A stretch of 42,432 bases of DNA from Helicobacter cetorum (GCA_022729705.1 DZAX01000018.1:1-42432), one strand, 5' to 3'. Shown: positions 27,715 to 35,574, counted from the stretch's first letter. Notes: generated from the sequence alone by a model not told the origin. Made by a program: numbers and translations.

Positions 27715-28618
27715 TATTCTCTCTTTTTGTCGGACTCGTCCATTTGATATAAAACGCCAACGATACAAGCAGACCAGCGACGCCGCCAAGCAAAATAAGA
27801 GCGTAAGTCATTTTACTAGGATCGGTAAGCGCAAACTTAAACACAAGCATCAACGCCTCAATCGCCACAGCTATGATGATAGAGCCGATAAACCTTGTCA
27901 TCGTCTGGTGCGTCTCTCCGGCGCTTTCGCGTTTGTTTCGCCCCAGCACTTCCTCTTCAAATATCGCTTTCACAAGGTCAAAAATAGCCAAGGAGAGCGT
28001 AAAGAGGATGGTAGTCTCAAAAATGCCTTGTATCTCAACGTCACCCGGATTGGCAACCTCTGCAAGTAATCCAATAAGCCCTTTAAAAAATAGCACCGCC
28101 GCCACGGTAAAAAGTGCAAGCGAAAAAACAAAATAGGTGGCTTTGCTAACGTTTGTGGCAATAGAACTCCACACGGTCGGATGTAGAATTTTTACTATAT
28201 CTTTCAGTGGTATATCAATAACGGCGACAAATTTTAGATTGTTTTTGTCATCATAAATCGGCATGGAGGCGCTAACGCAAAGCTCTCCCGTTACGACGCT
28301 TGGATACGGGTCCGTCAAAATAGGTTTTTTTTCTCTAGCCGGTCTATAATAGTAAGCTCTTGAAGCCCTATTTATTCCCTTGCCTTTTCTAAACTCCGGC
28401 TTATTTGAGATATTGTCAATAAGCTGCACACCTTGAGAGTCTAACACATAGAGTACAGACAGGCTATCATTCTCTTTTTTTATTTTTTTAAAAGCCGCGA
28501 GTATTGTCTCTAGCGTAATATCTGGTATATGATTTGGGATATTGCGAGTCAAAAGATATGTAAGGTACGCCCTAGCCTCAACCCGAATGCCGCTAAACTG
28601 TTTTATCTCGTTTATCAT
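27704..28618 (-). CDS. PDC-type sensor protein with four membrane helices
   Basis: The first 150 of 304 residues resemble a PDC/Cache-like ligand-binding domain (LSVLYVLDSQGVQLIDNIS, then SASMPIYDDKNNLKFVAVIDI). About four membrane helices follow near residues 160-182, 203-225, 243-265 and 273-292. The sensor domain comes before, not between, the helices, and there is no kinase, GGDEF or methyl-accepting domain. Output is therefore unclear. It is the first gene of the his-prmA-ftsH block and overlaps hisH. Confidence 0.65.
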   Translation of the reverse strand: MINEIKQFSGIRVEARAYLTYLLTRNIPNHIPDITLETILAAFKKIKKENDSLSVLYVLDSQGVQLIDNISNKPEFRKGKGINRASRAYYYRPAREKKPILTDPYPSVVTGELCVSASMPIYDDKNNLKFVAVIDIPLKDIVKILHPTVWSSIATNVSKATYFVFSLALFTVAAVLFFKGLIGLLAEVANPGDVEIQGIFETTILFTLSLAIFDLVKAIFEEEVLGRNKRESAGETHQTMTRFIGSIIIAVAIEALMLVFKFALTDPSKMTYALILLGGVAGLLVSLAFYIKWTSPTKRENSES

Positions 28619-28634
28619 ACTTTATACCTTAAAG

Positions 28635-28671
28635 TTACCCGCTTGTGCGGGAGAATGGGGACTTCCCCCAT
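28635..28671 (-). repeat. Partial palindromic repeat copy G and second hairpin
   Basis: ACCCGCTTGTGCGGG at 28637-28651 is the first hairpin of the three-hairpin family in reverse orientation. A separate stem, ATGGGG with CCCCAT (28655-28671), follows. They lie between a 49-aa gene and the sensor gene and may end transcription of the small gene. Confidence 0.5.
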
Positions 28672-28716
28672 AGGATTTATATTTTAAGGCAAATTTTATC
28701 TAAATTGCTTTTAAGC

Positions 28717-28866
28717 CTATTGCCGTAAGCATTCTGCTGCATTTGCCGTTATGCGCCCTATGTCAAGATAGCTTTTGCCATCCTTGATAGTTACGGCATT
28801 TTCATATTCCTCAAACTCCGCCGCCATCTCATAGCAACACCCTCTAATATGCGTTCCGATATACAT
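28717..28866 (-). CDS. Possible 49-aa protein
   Basis: The frame MYIGTHIRGCCYEMAAEFEE and onward has balanced, protein-like composition (adjacent cysteines 10-11, a later C at 46, an acidic helix) and a ggtggtg element upstream of the ATG. It is divergent from waaC with 44 bases between the starts. I know no family for it. It could be a conserved small protein or chance. Confidence 0.4.
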   Translation of the reverse strand: MYIGTHIRGCCYEMAAEFEEYENAVTIKDGKSYLDIGRITANAAECLRQ

Positions 28867-28910
28867 TTTTTTAGTCACCACCCTGTAAAATCTCTCTCAA
28901 AGGAATTATA

Positions 28911-29834
28911 TTGAAAATAGCGATTATTAGACTCTCTGCCATTGGAGATATAGTGTTTAGCCTTACGGCGGCGGCTATGATTAAGCAAAAATATACAAAC
29001 GCAAATATTACCTGGATAGTAGACGAGAGGTTTGCGGAGGTTGTGCAAGATTCGCCGTTTGTAGATAAGATTGAGAGTTTAAAACTAAAACCTTTGAGCC
29101 TCAGTCTAATAAACCGCGAGGCGGCAAAGATAAAAGCTCTTGGTAGCTTCGACATCGCACTTGACTTGCAAGGACTCATTAAATCCGCTGTTGTGACAAG
29201 CTTTGTAAACGCCGAAAAAAAAGTTGGTTTTTCATATAAAAGTGCCAGAGAGGGCGCGGCAAGCTTGTTTTATACGCAAAGAGCCGTTAGCGACTATCAA
29301 AAAAATATTGTGGAAAGATATGTAGATCTTTTAAACACGGCGTTTGGCGGCGGCTTTAGCATAGAAGGCGTGTGCGCAAAACCCAAACTATTAGGATACA
29401 GCCAAGCGCATAACCCGATAGACAACGGCAAAAAAAACATTCTCATCAATATGTCCGCTTCAAAACCAAACAAAATATACACATGGGAGAAGATGAAAGA
29501 GGTAGCAAAAGCTTTTGAGGGCGAAAATCTAAAGATAATAGGCTTGAATGCACCAAATATGACACTAAACGACGTAAAAGCCCTCATAGACTCATCAGAT
29601 TTGGTCATCGGCGGAGACACAGGGGTAACACACATGGCGTGGGCTATGAACACCCCCAGCGTCACGATTTTTGGGGCGACTCCTCACGAAAGAAACGCTT
29701 TTGCGACAGAGAAAAATATAATGATAGGAGCCAAAAAAGAAGTGAACGCAAAAAAACTTGATTATGACGACTACTCCATAAACAATATCAAGCCGCAAGA
29801 GATTATAGAAGCCGCACGGAGAGTTATGTGCTAG
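28911..29834 (+). CDS. waaC: Lipopolysaccharide heptosyltransferase I
   Basis: This GT9 enzyme adds the first heptose to Kdo of the lipopolysaccharide inner core. The 307-aa protein starts KIAIIRLSAIGDIVFSL at a TTG behind a caaagga ribosome-binding site, with the usual GT9 first loop. DLQGLIKSAVV, INMSAS and VIGGDTGVTHMAWAMN plus VTIFGATPHERN give the nucleotide-sugar site. It overlaps the acyltransferase gene by 7 bases, as in Campylobacter core loci. Confidence 0.88.
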   Translation: MKIAIIRLSAIGDIVFSLTAAAMIKQKYTNANITWIVDERFAEVVQDSPFVDKIESLKLKPLSLSLINREAAKIKALGSFDIALDLQGLIKSAVVTSFVNAEKKVGFSYKSAREGAASLFYTQRAVSDYQKNIVERYVDLLNTAFGGGFSIEGVCAKPKLLGYSQAHNPIDNGKKNILINMSASKPNKIYTWEKMKEVAKAFEGENLKIIGLNAPNMTLNDVKALIDSSDLVIGGDTGVTHMAWAMNTPSVTIFGATPHERNAFATEKNIMIGAKKEVNAKKLDYDDYSINNIKPQEIIEAARRVMC

Positions 29835-30724
29835 ATACTATATATCTTTTTTTATTTAGAGGTTTTGCTTTTTTTGTCAAAACAACTCCATACTGGCTAT
29901 TATCGCTTATGTGTCGCTTTTTGGCGTTTTGTGGTGAGATAATCCTAAAAAAACACTCAAAAATTGTCAAAACAAATCTTGATTTTGCTTTTGGCGACGC
30001 TATGAGCGATAAAGAAAAAAGAGAGATAGTCAGCGACACCTTCAAAAACCTCTTTTTCTATCTTGCTGATTTTGTGCGAAATTTAAAAGCCGACAAAGAA
30101 AAACTACTCCAAAATATAACCTTTATGCGCGGTGAAATACTACAAAAACTGCTAGATGAAAACAAAAAAATAGTCTTTATAACAGCCCATTACGGTAATT
30201 GGGAGCTACTACCAAAAGCCATTACAGCGCATTTTGCAATTAAAATGGCGGTTGTAGGCAGAGAGCTTGACTCAAAAAGCCTAAACGAGTATGTGGAAGA
30301 GTCGAGAAATGCGCTAGGCGTATCGCTAATCAACAAGCACGGAGCGATGCGAAAACTGGTAAAAACCCTCAAAGAGGGCGACACAGTAGGCGTACTAGTG
30401 GATCAAAACACAGCCGACGACGAAGGGCTCATAATAGATTTTTTCGGCAAAGAGGCAAGACAAACCCATGTCGCCTCAATACTAGCAAGACGCTTTGACG
30501 CCGCCGTCCTACCAGTCTTCATAGTAAGTGACGATAGAAAAAACTTCAGAGTAGAATTTTATGAGCCAATATACCCAGCTAAAACCTCAGATAGCGACAA
30601 AGACATACTAGAATGCACACAAGCCCAATCAAACGCCATAGAGGAGCAAATAAAGAAAAAACCAAACGAATGGTTTTGGCTTCATAAGCGGTGGAAAAAT
30701 CGGTATGAGGGGATTTATAAGTAG
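29828..30724 (+). CDS. waaM: Lipid A late acyltransferase (HtrB/LpxL family)
   Basis: This 298-aa inner-membrane enzyme adds a secondary acyl chain to lipid A. An N-terminal hydrophobic anchor covers residues 3-35. The catalytic HX4E is HYGNWE near residue 117. GVLVDQNTADDEGLIIDFFG and the late NEWFWLHKRWKNR are family hallmarks. It starts at a GTG inside the last codons of waaC. Campylobacterota usually call this gene waaM/htrB; acyl chain specificity is not readable. Confidence 0.88.
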   Translation: MLDTIYLFLFRGFAFFVKTTPYWLLSLMCRFLAFCGEIILKKHSKIVKTNLDFAFGDAMSDKEKREIVSDTFKNLFFYLADFVRNLKADKEKLLQNITFMRGEILQKLLDENKKIVFITAHYGNWELLPKAITAHFAIKMAVVGRELDSKSLNEYVEESRNALGVSLINKHGAMRKLVKTLKEGDTVGVLVDQNTADDEGLIIDFFGKEARQTHVASILARRFDAAVLPVFIVSDDRKNFRVEFYEPIYPAKTSDSDKDILECTQAQSNAIEEQIKKKPNEWFWLHKRWKNRYEGIYK

Positions 30725-30876
30725 ATTGCAATTAAATAAAAATTGAGGACTATTGCATCTCTTTCTTGGATTGAGCACTTTTTTGTGCAATCTAAATTTG
30801 TTCATTTGTCATTCCTTTAGAATTTGTAATTCTATCAAGAGTGACACGGAAAATTTAATAACCAAATATCTGAAAT

Positions 30877-30899
30877 CCCAATCGTCTTTAGCGGTTGGG
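30877..30899 (+). repeat. Left-end hairpin of the IS605-type element
   Basis: CCCAATCG pairs with CGGTTGGG apart from one mismatch, loop TCTTTAG. It matches the right-end hairpin in arrangement, as expected for sites recognised by TnpA. Confidence 0.6.
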
Positions 30900-30915
30900 C
30901 TGAAAGCTATAGGTC

Positions 30916-31317
30916 TTAGCCTTGATTGATAATATAATTATAAATTGTTTCAGGACTAGCTTCGTCGATACTGCACACGAAGTACCCATCCGTTCAAAAA
31001 GTTTTTTCTTTCCAGAAATGCTTTTGCAAATAGTCTTGATGTAAATCCCAAATTCTTTTAGTTGTGATTGATTTTACCCGATTGGCAATCGACGAGATTG
31101 AGATTCTTGGAATATGCTGTAGCATTATATGGATATGGTCTTTGTCAGTTTCCATTTCGATTATATCAAAGTCACTATTGTTCTCGATGTCTCTGATGAT
31201 GTTTTTTATATCCACCTCTAAGCCGTATTGCAGTAACTTTTTTCTATATTTGCACACCAATATCAAATGCACTTTTAGATTGTGTTTTGCCCTGTTTGTA
31301 GTCTGATAGCCATACAA
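30916..31317 (-). pseudogene. tnpA: IS200/IS605 TnpA transposase, interrupted by TGA
   Basis: The first 107 codons encode a Y1 transposase with its HUH metal site at H61-I-H63 (DHIHIML). Codon 108 is TGA where the family has Trp (TFW-DGYFVCSI). The same frame then continues for 25 codons (TDGYFVCSIDEASPETI and onward) to a TAA at 30916. The likely catalytic tyrosine, Y128 in NYI, lies beyond the TGA. The simplest reading is a single TGG to TGA mutation. Other genes here use TGA as stop, so recoding is unlikely. Confidence 0.8.
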
Positions 31318-31628
31318 TTTTTGATTATTTTTCCAGCAATTCTAACTGATTTTTTTTATGCCCTATAAATAAGGGGTTCCGCAGTTGTCGCATAGCTAAA
31401 ATTAGATATTTTTTTTCACATAATTTTTATAATATTCTTATTGCCGCTCTTATCTAAAAGGCTCAATAAGGAGTTTACAGACGGGTGCTTCAAAGAAAAG
31501 CTATGTTTGGCAAAGTTGTGCTTTTGTTAAAAATATCGGTTAGAATTGCTGTTATTTTTCTTCATCTCTTGTCTTTTTTATAAAATATATATATAATTAT
31601 ATAAATTAAATTTGAAAAAGGAGCCAAA

Positions 31629-32765
31629 GTGTTAAAAGCGTATAAGTATCGTATCTATCCTACAAAGTCACAAATAACTCTTATTGAAAAACACTTTGGT
31701 TCTACAAGATTTCTTTATAATTATTTTTTAGACTATCGTCAAAAAGAGTATGCGAAAAGGAATAAAAAAGTAGGGTATATCGTTACGCAAGGTGAACTTA
31801 CAAAACTAAAACAACTTGAAGAGTATCAATGGCTTAATGAGTGTGGAAGTCAATCACTGCAAATGGCTCTAAGAGATTTAGATAGTGCATTTACGAAGTT
31901 CTTCAAAAAACAAGGTGGCTATCCAAAATTTCATTCTAAGAAAAATACACACCAAAGTTTCACGGCTCCTCAAAATATAAAAGTAGCCAATAACCGTGTC
32001 TATCTTCCAAAGTTCACTAAAGACGGTATCAAAACAAAACTACATAGAGAAATTCCAAGTGATGCTATTCTCAAGCAAGCAACTATTTCACGTCAAAATA
32101 ATCAGTATTTTATTTCGATACTTATAGATGATACTATTCCAATACCTAAGCCCATCAAAGCAAAAACAGCGGTTGGCTTAGATATGGGTATAGCCCATCA
32201 ACTTATCACAAGTGACGGAGTTAAATATCCAAACGAAAAACACTATGTAAAATCCCAAAAGAGATTACTACATCTTCAAAGAAGACTATCGAAAAAACAG
32301 AAAGGTTCAAACAATAGAAACAAAGCAAAACTAAAAGTTCAAAAACTTTATACCAAAGTTGCAAATCAAAGAAAAAACAATCTTCACAAAATATCCAATG
32401 AGATAACCAATCAATACGATATTATCTGTCTTGAAACTTTGAATGTAAAAGGTATGATTAAAAACAGAAGATTAAGTAAATCAATAGCTGATGTTGCGTG
32501 GGGTGAGCTTATGCGGCAATTAGAATATAAGGCAAGCTGGAGAGGTAAAACAATCATTAAGATTGACCAATGGTTTCCATCAAGTCAGATATGTTCTAAT
32601 TGTGGCGCTAGTACAGGTAAAAAACCTCTCAACATAAGAAAATTTGATTGCCCAGAATGTAAAAGAAAAGATATTGACCGTGATTACAATGCAGCTGTCA
32701 ATATTAGAAACTACGGTTTAGGACAATTAGACAACAGAAATACGGCAGGAACTGTCGAAGTATAA
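31629..32765 (+). CDS. tnpB: TnpB RNA-guided nuclease of IS605
   Basis: This intact 378-aa TnpB has the N-terminal helix-turn-helix region (YKYRIYPTKSQ), the RuvC-like catalytic residues D185 (VGLDMGI), E269 (CLETLNVKGM) and D352 (RDYNAAVNI), and the zinc ribbon cysteines C322, C325, C341 and C344. A gaaaaaggagcc ribosome-binding site precedes the GTG start. TnpB proteins are guided by an RNA from the element's right end. All key residues are present, although the partner transposase is broken. Confidence 0.92.
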   Translation: MLKAYKYRIYPTKSQITLIEKHFGSTRFLYNYFLDYRQKEYAKRNKKVGYIVTQGELTKLKQLEEYQWLNECGSQSLQMALRDLDSAFTKFFKKQGGYPKFHSKKNTHQSFTAPQNIKVANNRVYLPKFTKDGIKTKLHREIPSDAILKQATISRQNNQYFISILIDDTIPIPKPIKAKTAVGLDMGIAHQLITSDGVKYPNEKHYVKSQKRLLHLQRRLSKKQKGSNNRNKAKLKVQKLYTKVANQRKNNLHKISNEITNQYDIICLETLNVKGMIKNRRLSKSIADVAWGELMRQLEYKASWRGKTIIKIDQWFPSSQICSNCGASTGKKPLNIRKFDCPECKRKDIDRDYNAAVNIRNYGLGQLDNRNTAGTVEV

Positions 32766-32863
32766 GCTTGTGGAGTGTCACAGAGTTTTTAGCGCTTGCT
32801 AAAAATCACGGCACAGTGAAGCAAGAAGCCCAGCCCTCTTTAGGGGTTGGGTAGTTCACTGGA
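32700..32863 (+). ncRNA. Probable omega/re-RNA at the tnpB 3' end
   Basis: By analogy with other TnpB systems the scaffold should cover the tnpB 3' end and run to the right end. A hairpin TTTTTAGCGCTTGCTAAAAA (32785-32804) and the right-end hairpin (32829-32851) fit such a scaffold. Bases after about 32863 would then act as guide. Limits are estimates. Confidence 0.35.
32829..32851 (+). repeat. Right-end hairpin of the IS605-type element
   Basis: CCCAGCCCT can pair with AGGGGTTGGG around a short loop. The stem bases differ from the left-end hairpin while pairing is kept. Confidence 0.6.
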
Positions 32864-32921
32864 CTCCATTTCGCCAAACATACCCGACCTACACCCTACA
32901 ATACTACGCACAAAAACCTTA

Positions 32922-33016
32922 CACTCCTCCGCGTAAGCGGGTAACTTTAGGGGGTGCAGGGACATTTATGTCCTTGCCGCCAAGACGGGCTTTGCCCGTC
33001 TTGGCGCATAACATTA
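32922..33016 (+). repeat. Three-hairpin palindromic repeat, copy D
   Basis: A full copy with CCGCGTAAGCGG, then GGACATTTATGTCC, then a perfect 12-bp terminal stem (GCCAAGACGGGC with GCCCGTCTTGGC, 32979-33005), then gcataacatta. It ends 46 bases before cbiM. No cobalamin or metal riboswitch is recognisable in the 297-base gap. Confidence 0.8.
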
Positions 33017-33062
33017 AAGGTTAATAAAACTTTAACTACAATAATACTAAAAAGGAGGAAGT

Positions 33063-33728
33063 ATGCACATTCCAGACGGTTTTTTGGCGCCCGCTGTGTA
33101 TGGTTCGCTTTTGGTGGTTGAGGCTGGATTGGTTTATTATGCGATAAAAAAGACGCTTAGTATCGCCGGAGACGACAATGTGCTGCCTTTTTTGGCTTCG
33201 ATGTCCGCTTTTAGTTTTGTTGTTATGATGTTTAATATTCCAATCCCTGGCGGCACAAGCGGGCACGCTACGGGCGTGGCTATTTTGGCTTTGCTGTTTG
33301 GACCTTGGGTTGCGCTCTTTTCGCTTAGCGCTGTGCTTTTGCTTCAGGCTTTACTGTTTGGCGATGGCGGAGTGACGGCTTTTGGGGCAAACGCTCTTTG
33401 CATGGGGTTTTTTGGGGCTTTTTCGGCTTACTATATGCACAAGATAGTATCTAAATTTGCAAACGACAAAGTATCTTGGTTTGCGGCGGGCTATGCGTCC
33501 GCTGTTGTTTCGTCGCTGGCTGTAGCGGCGTTGCTTGGCGCTCAGCCTCTATTTTTTGTGGACGAGACTGGAAAACCCGCTTATTTTCCTTTTGGTTTGG
33601 AGGTGACGATTCCGGCGCTTGTCGGCTCTCATGCTTTATTTTTCGGAATACTTGAGGGTGCCGTCACGCTTGGTGCGCTCTCGCTATTACAAAAAGTCAA
33701 AATAGCTATGCCGGAGGTGCAAAAATGA
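33063..33728 (+). CDS. cbiM: Cobalt/nickel ECF transporter S component CbiM
   Basis: This 221-aa membrane protein binds Co2+ or Ni2+ for an ECF-type importer. The N-terminus MHIPDGFLAPAVYG is diagnostic: the mature N-terminal amine and His2 bind the metal. IPGGTSGHATGVAILALLFGPW is the conserved family block and holds further ligands (given as residues 62-83). A perfect aaaggagg ribosome-binding site precedes it. CbiM and NikM are hard to tell apart; Campylobacterota more often need nickel for hydrogenase. Confidence 0.88.
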   Translation: MHIPDGFLAPAVYGSLLVVEAGLVYYAIKKTLSIAGDDNVLPFLASMSAFSFVVMMFNIPIPGGTSGHATGVAILALLFGPWVALFSLSAVLLLQALLFGDGGVTAFGANALCMGFFGAFSAYYMHKIVSKFANDKVSWFAAGYASAVVSSLAVAALLGAQPLFFVDETGKPAYFPFGLEVTIPALVGSHALFFGILEGAVTLGALSLLQKVKIAMPEVQK

Positions 33729-34021
33729 GCGGGCACAAAAAAATTATCTTGGCACTGGCAGCGCTTATACTACTGACTCCACTTGGATTGATTACCCAAA
33801 ATCCTGCGTGGGGCGAGTGGGGCGAAGAGGAGCTAGTGAGCATGATAGGCTTTGTACCGCAAGGTATTAAGACCGGCGGATTATTTGAGGCGCCGTTTGC
33901 GGATTACTCATTTTTGCCCGTTGGGGAGATAGGCGGGTATATATTTAGTGCGACGCTTGGCTCAATGCTAATTATAGCTCTCTTTTATGCGCTCAAAAAA
34001 GCGGCTAATGTCAAGAAATAA
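33725..34021 (+). CDS. PDGLE-domain/CbiN-like transporter component
   Basis: This 98-aa protein has two membrane helices (about residues 7-24 and 71-90) around an extracytoplasmic segment with VPQGIKTGGLFEAPFADYSF. This suits the PDGLE/NikN/CbiN type that assists metal loading in CbiM-type transporters. It overlaps cbiM by 4 bases and the next gene begins inside it. Confidence 0.75.
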   Translation: MSGHKKIILALAALILLTPLGLITQNPAWGEWGEEELVSMIGFVPQGIKTGGLFEAPFADYSFLPVGEIGGYIFSATLGSMLIIALFYALKKAANVKK

Positions 34022-34586
34022 CAAGCTTTTACTATTTTTTTATACCGCATTTATAGTGCTTTTGAGCACTTCAAGCGATTTTTTACTATTTATTTTGGCG
34101 ACAATTATCGCTTTATTTGTCGCCCCAAAAGCCCGCAAACTTCTTTTGGCGCTAAGGGCGGTTAAGGCGACGCTTTTTTTTAGCGGTCTTACTTTTGCCG
34201 GAGCCCTCGCAGCTTCTCTATTTTTTGCAACCGCCGTTGACTATCCACACTTTGCCGCTCTATTTTGCAGAGCCGCCACCATCGCTTTTCTTACCCTCTC
34301 AGTGGTCGATAGAATCGGAATATTTACAATTTTTTCTTTCAAAAGCGACCTCTCTATGTTTTTTGTCCTACTCTTTACAAAAATAGAGAGCCTCCAAAAA
34401 GAGATGCAAGATTTCAAAGAGGCAGCGCAAAGCAGGGGCGTAAGAGCTAGCAGCATGAAAGAGTCGCTTTGGCTTTTATCCGTCATCGCTACAGCTTTAC
34501 TGCTTAAGAGCGTGGAAAGCTTTAGAGCAAGCGCAGAGGCTTTGAAATCAAGAGGCTATAAAGCTTATGTTCCTGCTGGGGGTTGA
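34008..34586 (+). CDS. cbiQ: ECF transporter transmembrane component CbiQ
   Basis: The 192-aa T component has several hydrophobic helices and the coupling motif AQSRGVRAS, with a second one late (EALKSRGYKAY) as in the Ala-Arg-Gly signatures that contact the ATPases. I start it at the ATG at 34008; a longer start at 33987 is possible. Typical CbiQ proteins are about 230-270 aa, so this one is short. No cbiO ATPase gene follows, and transport would need ATPases encoded elsewhere. Confidence 0.78.
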   Translation: MSRNNKLLLFFYTAFIVLLSTSSDFLLFILATIIALFVAPKARKLLLALRAVKATLFFSGLTFAGALAASLFFATAVDYPHFAALFCRAATIAFLTLSVVDRIGIFTIFSFKSDLSMFFVLLFTKIESLQKEMQDFKEAAQSRGVRASSMKESLWLLSVIATALLLKSVESFRASAEALKSRGYKAYVPAGG

Positions 34587-34710
34587 GTGGTGAATGATTA
34601 CGCATTAGAGTGATAGATTTGACACATCTTTTAAATCCTTTGTTTTGCAACTAAGATTTTACTTGATTGTTGTTTGTCTATTGCTTGTATTTATGAAACT
34701 AGGCAACTAT

Positions 34711-34729
34711 AACGTGGTGAAACTGGACA
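34711..34729 (+). repeat. 19-bp dispersed repeat, second copy
   Basis: It matches 33-51 at 18 of 19 bases (aacgtggtgaaactggaca) and lies between cbiQ and a small antitoxin gene. Confidence 0.4.
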
Positions 34730-34795
34730 CTTAAGAGATCGCCCTCGACTTCGTTTGCTCCGCATTTTAGGAGTCTTATTTTCGCCATTATTTTG

Positions 34796-34801
34796 TATAA
34801 T
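34796..34801 (+). promoter_or_regulatory. Candidate -10 box for the 34831 antitoxin gene
   Basis: TATAAT lies 29 bases before the ATG, in AT-rich DNA. Confidence 0.4.
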
Positions 34802-34830
34802 ACGGTTAACAATTTCTTAAGGATTTATCT

Positions 34831-35058
34831 ATGGAAACCATAACGCTAAGGGTCAATGAGTCCGTTTTTGACAAGTTTAGGCGGCTAATGAGCCATTTTG
34901 CAAAAAATGAAATTGAGATTGTCAATGAGATAGATGCGACAAAATTGCCGCAAAATAGTTTTGATTACATTTCAGAGTCTCAGATGAAAGAGTTGGAGCA
35001 AATTTCTAAAGATTATAAAAATGGAAAAAGAGACGACTTTGTCGAGTATATCATCTAA
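34831..35058 (+). CDS. Putative antitoxin
   Basis: This 75-aa protein (METITLRVNESVFDKFRRLM at the start) has a beta strand plus helix at the N-terminus, as in small DNA-binding antitoxins. Its C-terminus is acidic (ISKDYKNGKRDDFVEYII). The next ATG overlaps its stop by one base and begins MTYSLKLSK, which looks like the start of a RelE-type toxin that is cut off. It is therefore probably an orphaned antitoxin. The protein family is not certain. Confidence 0.6.
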   Translation: METITLRVNESVFDKFRRLMSHFAKNEIEIVNEIDATKLPQNSFDYISESQMKELEQISKDYKNGKRDDFVEYII

Positions 35059-35135
35059 TGACATACTCGTTAAAACTAAGCAAAATGGTAGAGGCGATAT
35101 TTACAGGCAATGCTAAAAGGACTAGAGGGCGATAA
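35058..35135 (+). pseudogene. RelE-type toxin start fused to an rpn gene tail
   Basis: About 9-14 codons of a toxin-like N-terminus are followed from 35106 by the sequence that ends the rpn fragment at 39500-39664 (ggcaatgctaaaaggacta), here in another frame. The frame stops at 35133-35135. A deletion has joined the toxin gene to the junction repeat. Confidence 0.55.
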
Positions 35136-35155
35136 AGCCCTCTAGTGAGGCGAAA
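35106..35155. repeat. Junction repeat copy 1 (rpn 3' end / flgE 3' flank)
   Basis: It contains the rpn gene tail, the hairpin GAGGGCGATAAAGCCCTC (35125-35142) and the flank TAGTGAGGCGAAAGAT. It is then cut off by palindromic repeat E before the flgE codons. Confidence 0.75.
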
Positions 35156-35159
35156 GATT

Positions 35160-35214
35160 GAGCTCTCAACTCTCCTGCGAATGCGGGCTTTGCTCGTGTT
35201 TGCGCATAACATCA
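35160..35214 (+). repeat. Palindromic repeat copy E, internally deleted
   Basis: It begins gagctctcaactctcc like copy F. A deletion then fuses the first stem to the terminal stem (GCGAATGCGGGC with GCTCGTGTTTGC), ending gcataacatca. It supplies the stop codon of the 31-aa gene on the minus strand. Confidence 0.7.
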
Positions 35215-35307
35215 GATAGAATGTTTGCCTCCGGCGTCATGCTTTGCCAAATACACCAAAACGCCAAAAGTAGCCGCCGCCAATACAAGGGCAAAAATCT
35301 CTATCAT
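35212..35307 (-). CDS. 31-aa hydrophobic peptide
   Basis: The frame MIEIFALVLAAATFGVLVYL and onward encodes one membrane helix and a short basic/His tail. The start is preceded by a strong Shine-Dalgarno (aggag) that overlaps the stop of the upstream 71-aa gene, so the two are probably cotranslated. The last codons and stop fall at the edge of palindromic repeat E, so the original C-terminus may have been longer. Confidence 0.55.
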   Translation of the reverse strand: MIEIFALVLAAATFGVLVYLAKHDAGGKHSI

Positions 35308-35311
35308 ACCG

Positions 35312-35527
35312 TCACTCCTCTTTTTCGAGTTCGTCTAATTTGTGTTCAATCTTATTTTCAATGCTTTTATAATAAAAAGCTATTAAAGCAAAAGCGACAA
35401 AACCAATAACCCCCAAGATGAGCATATAAAATGGCTTATCGCCGGATAATACCGAATAAACTAATACTACGATTGCGGAAGCTGTAGCAAACAAAATATT
35501 AAACCAGTCTTTCCTAGTTTCCCGCAA
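35312..35527 (-). CDS. Small two-helix membrane protein
   Basis: The 71-aa product has two membrane helices (about residues 8-26 and 32-52) and a charged tail (ENKIEHKLDELEKEE) that likely faces the cytoplasm. No family is recognised. It forms a pair with the 31-aa hydrophobic peptide 4 bases downstream. A small toxin or holin-like role is possible but unsupported. Confidence 0.55.
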   Translation of the reverse strand: MRETRKDWFNILFATASAIVVLVYSVLSGDKPFYMLILGVIGFVAFALIAFYYKSIENKIEHKLDELEKEE

Positions 35528-35574
35528 AGTACCAATTTCTTGTAATAATTTATCTTTTTTTGCCCATGCAATTA

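Larger units (their letters stand above)
30865..32865. mobile_element. IS605-type insertion sequence with divergent tnpA and tnpB
   Basis: Two divergent genes (tnpA minus, tnpB plus) lie between similar 23-base imperfect hairpins: 30877-30899 at the left and 32829-32851 at the right. Both have the form CCCA...CTTTAG...GGTTGGG. The exact cleavage ends cannot be fixed, so limits are approximate. The 311 bases between the two starts are AT-rich promoter DNA. tnpA is interrupted, so the copy is probably immobile by itself. Bases 30725-30864 hold nothing I recognise. Confidence 0.75.

Noticed and set aside
32866-33062. Cobalamin or metal riboswitch before cbiM
   Set aside because: No conserved B12-box or NiCo-type pattern is visible; the space is filled by palindromic repeat D.
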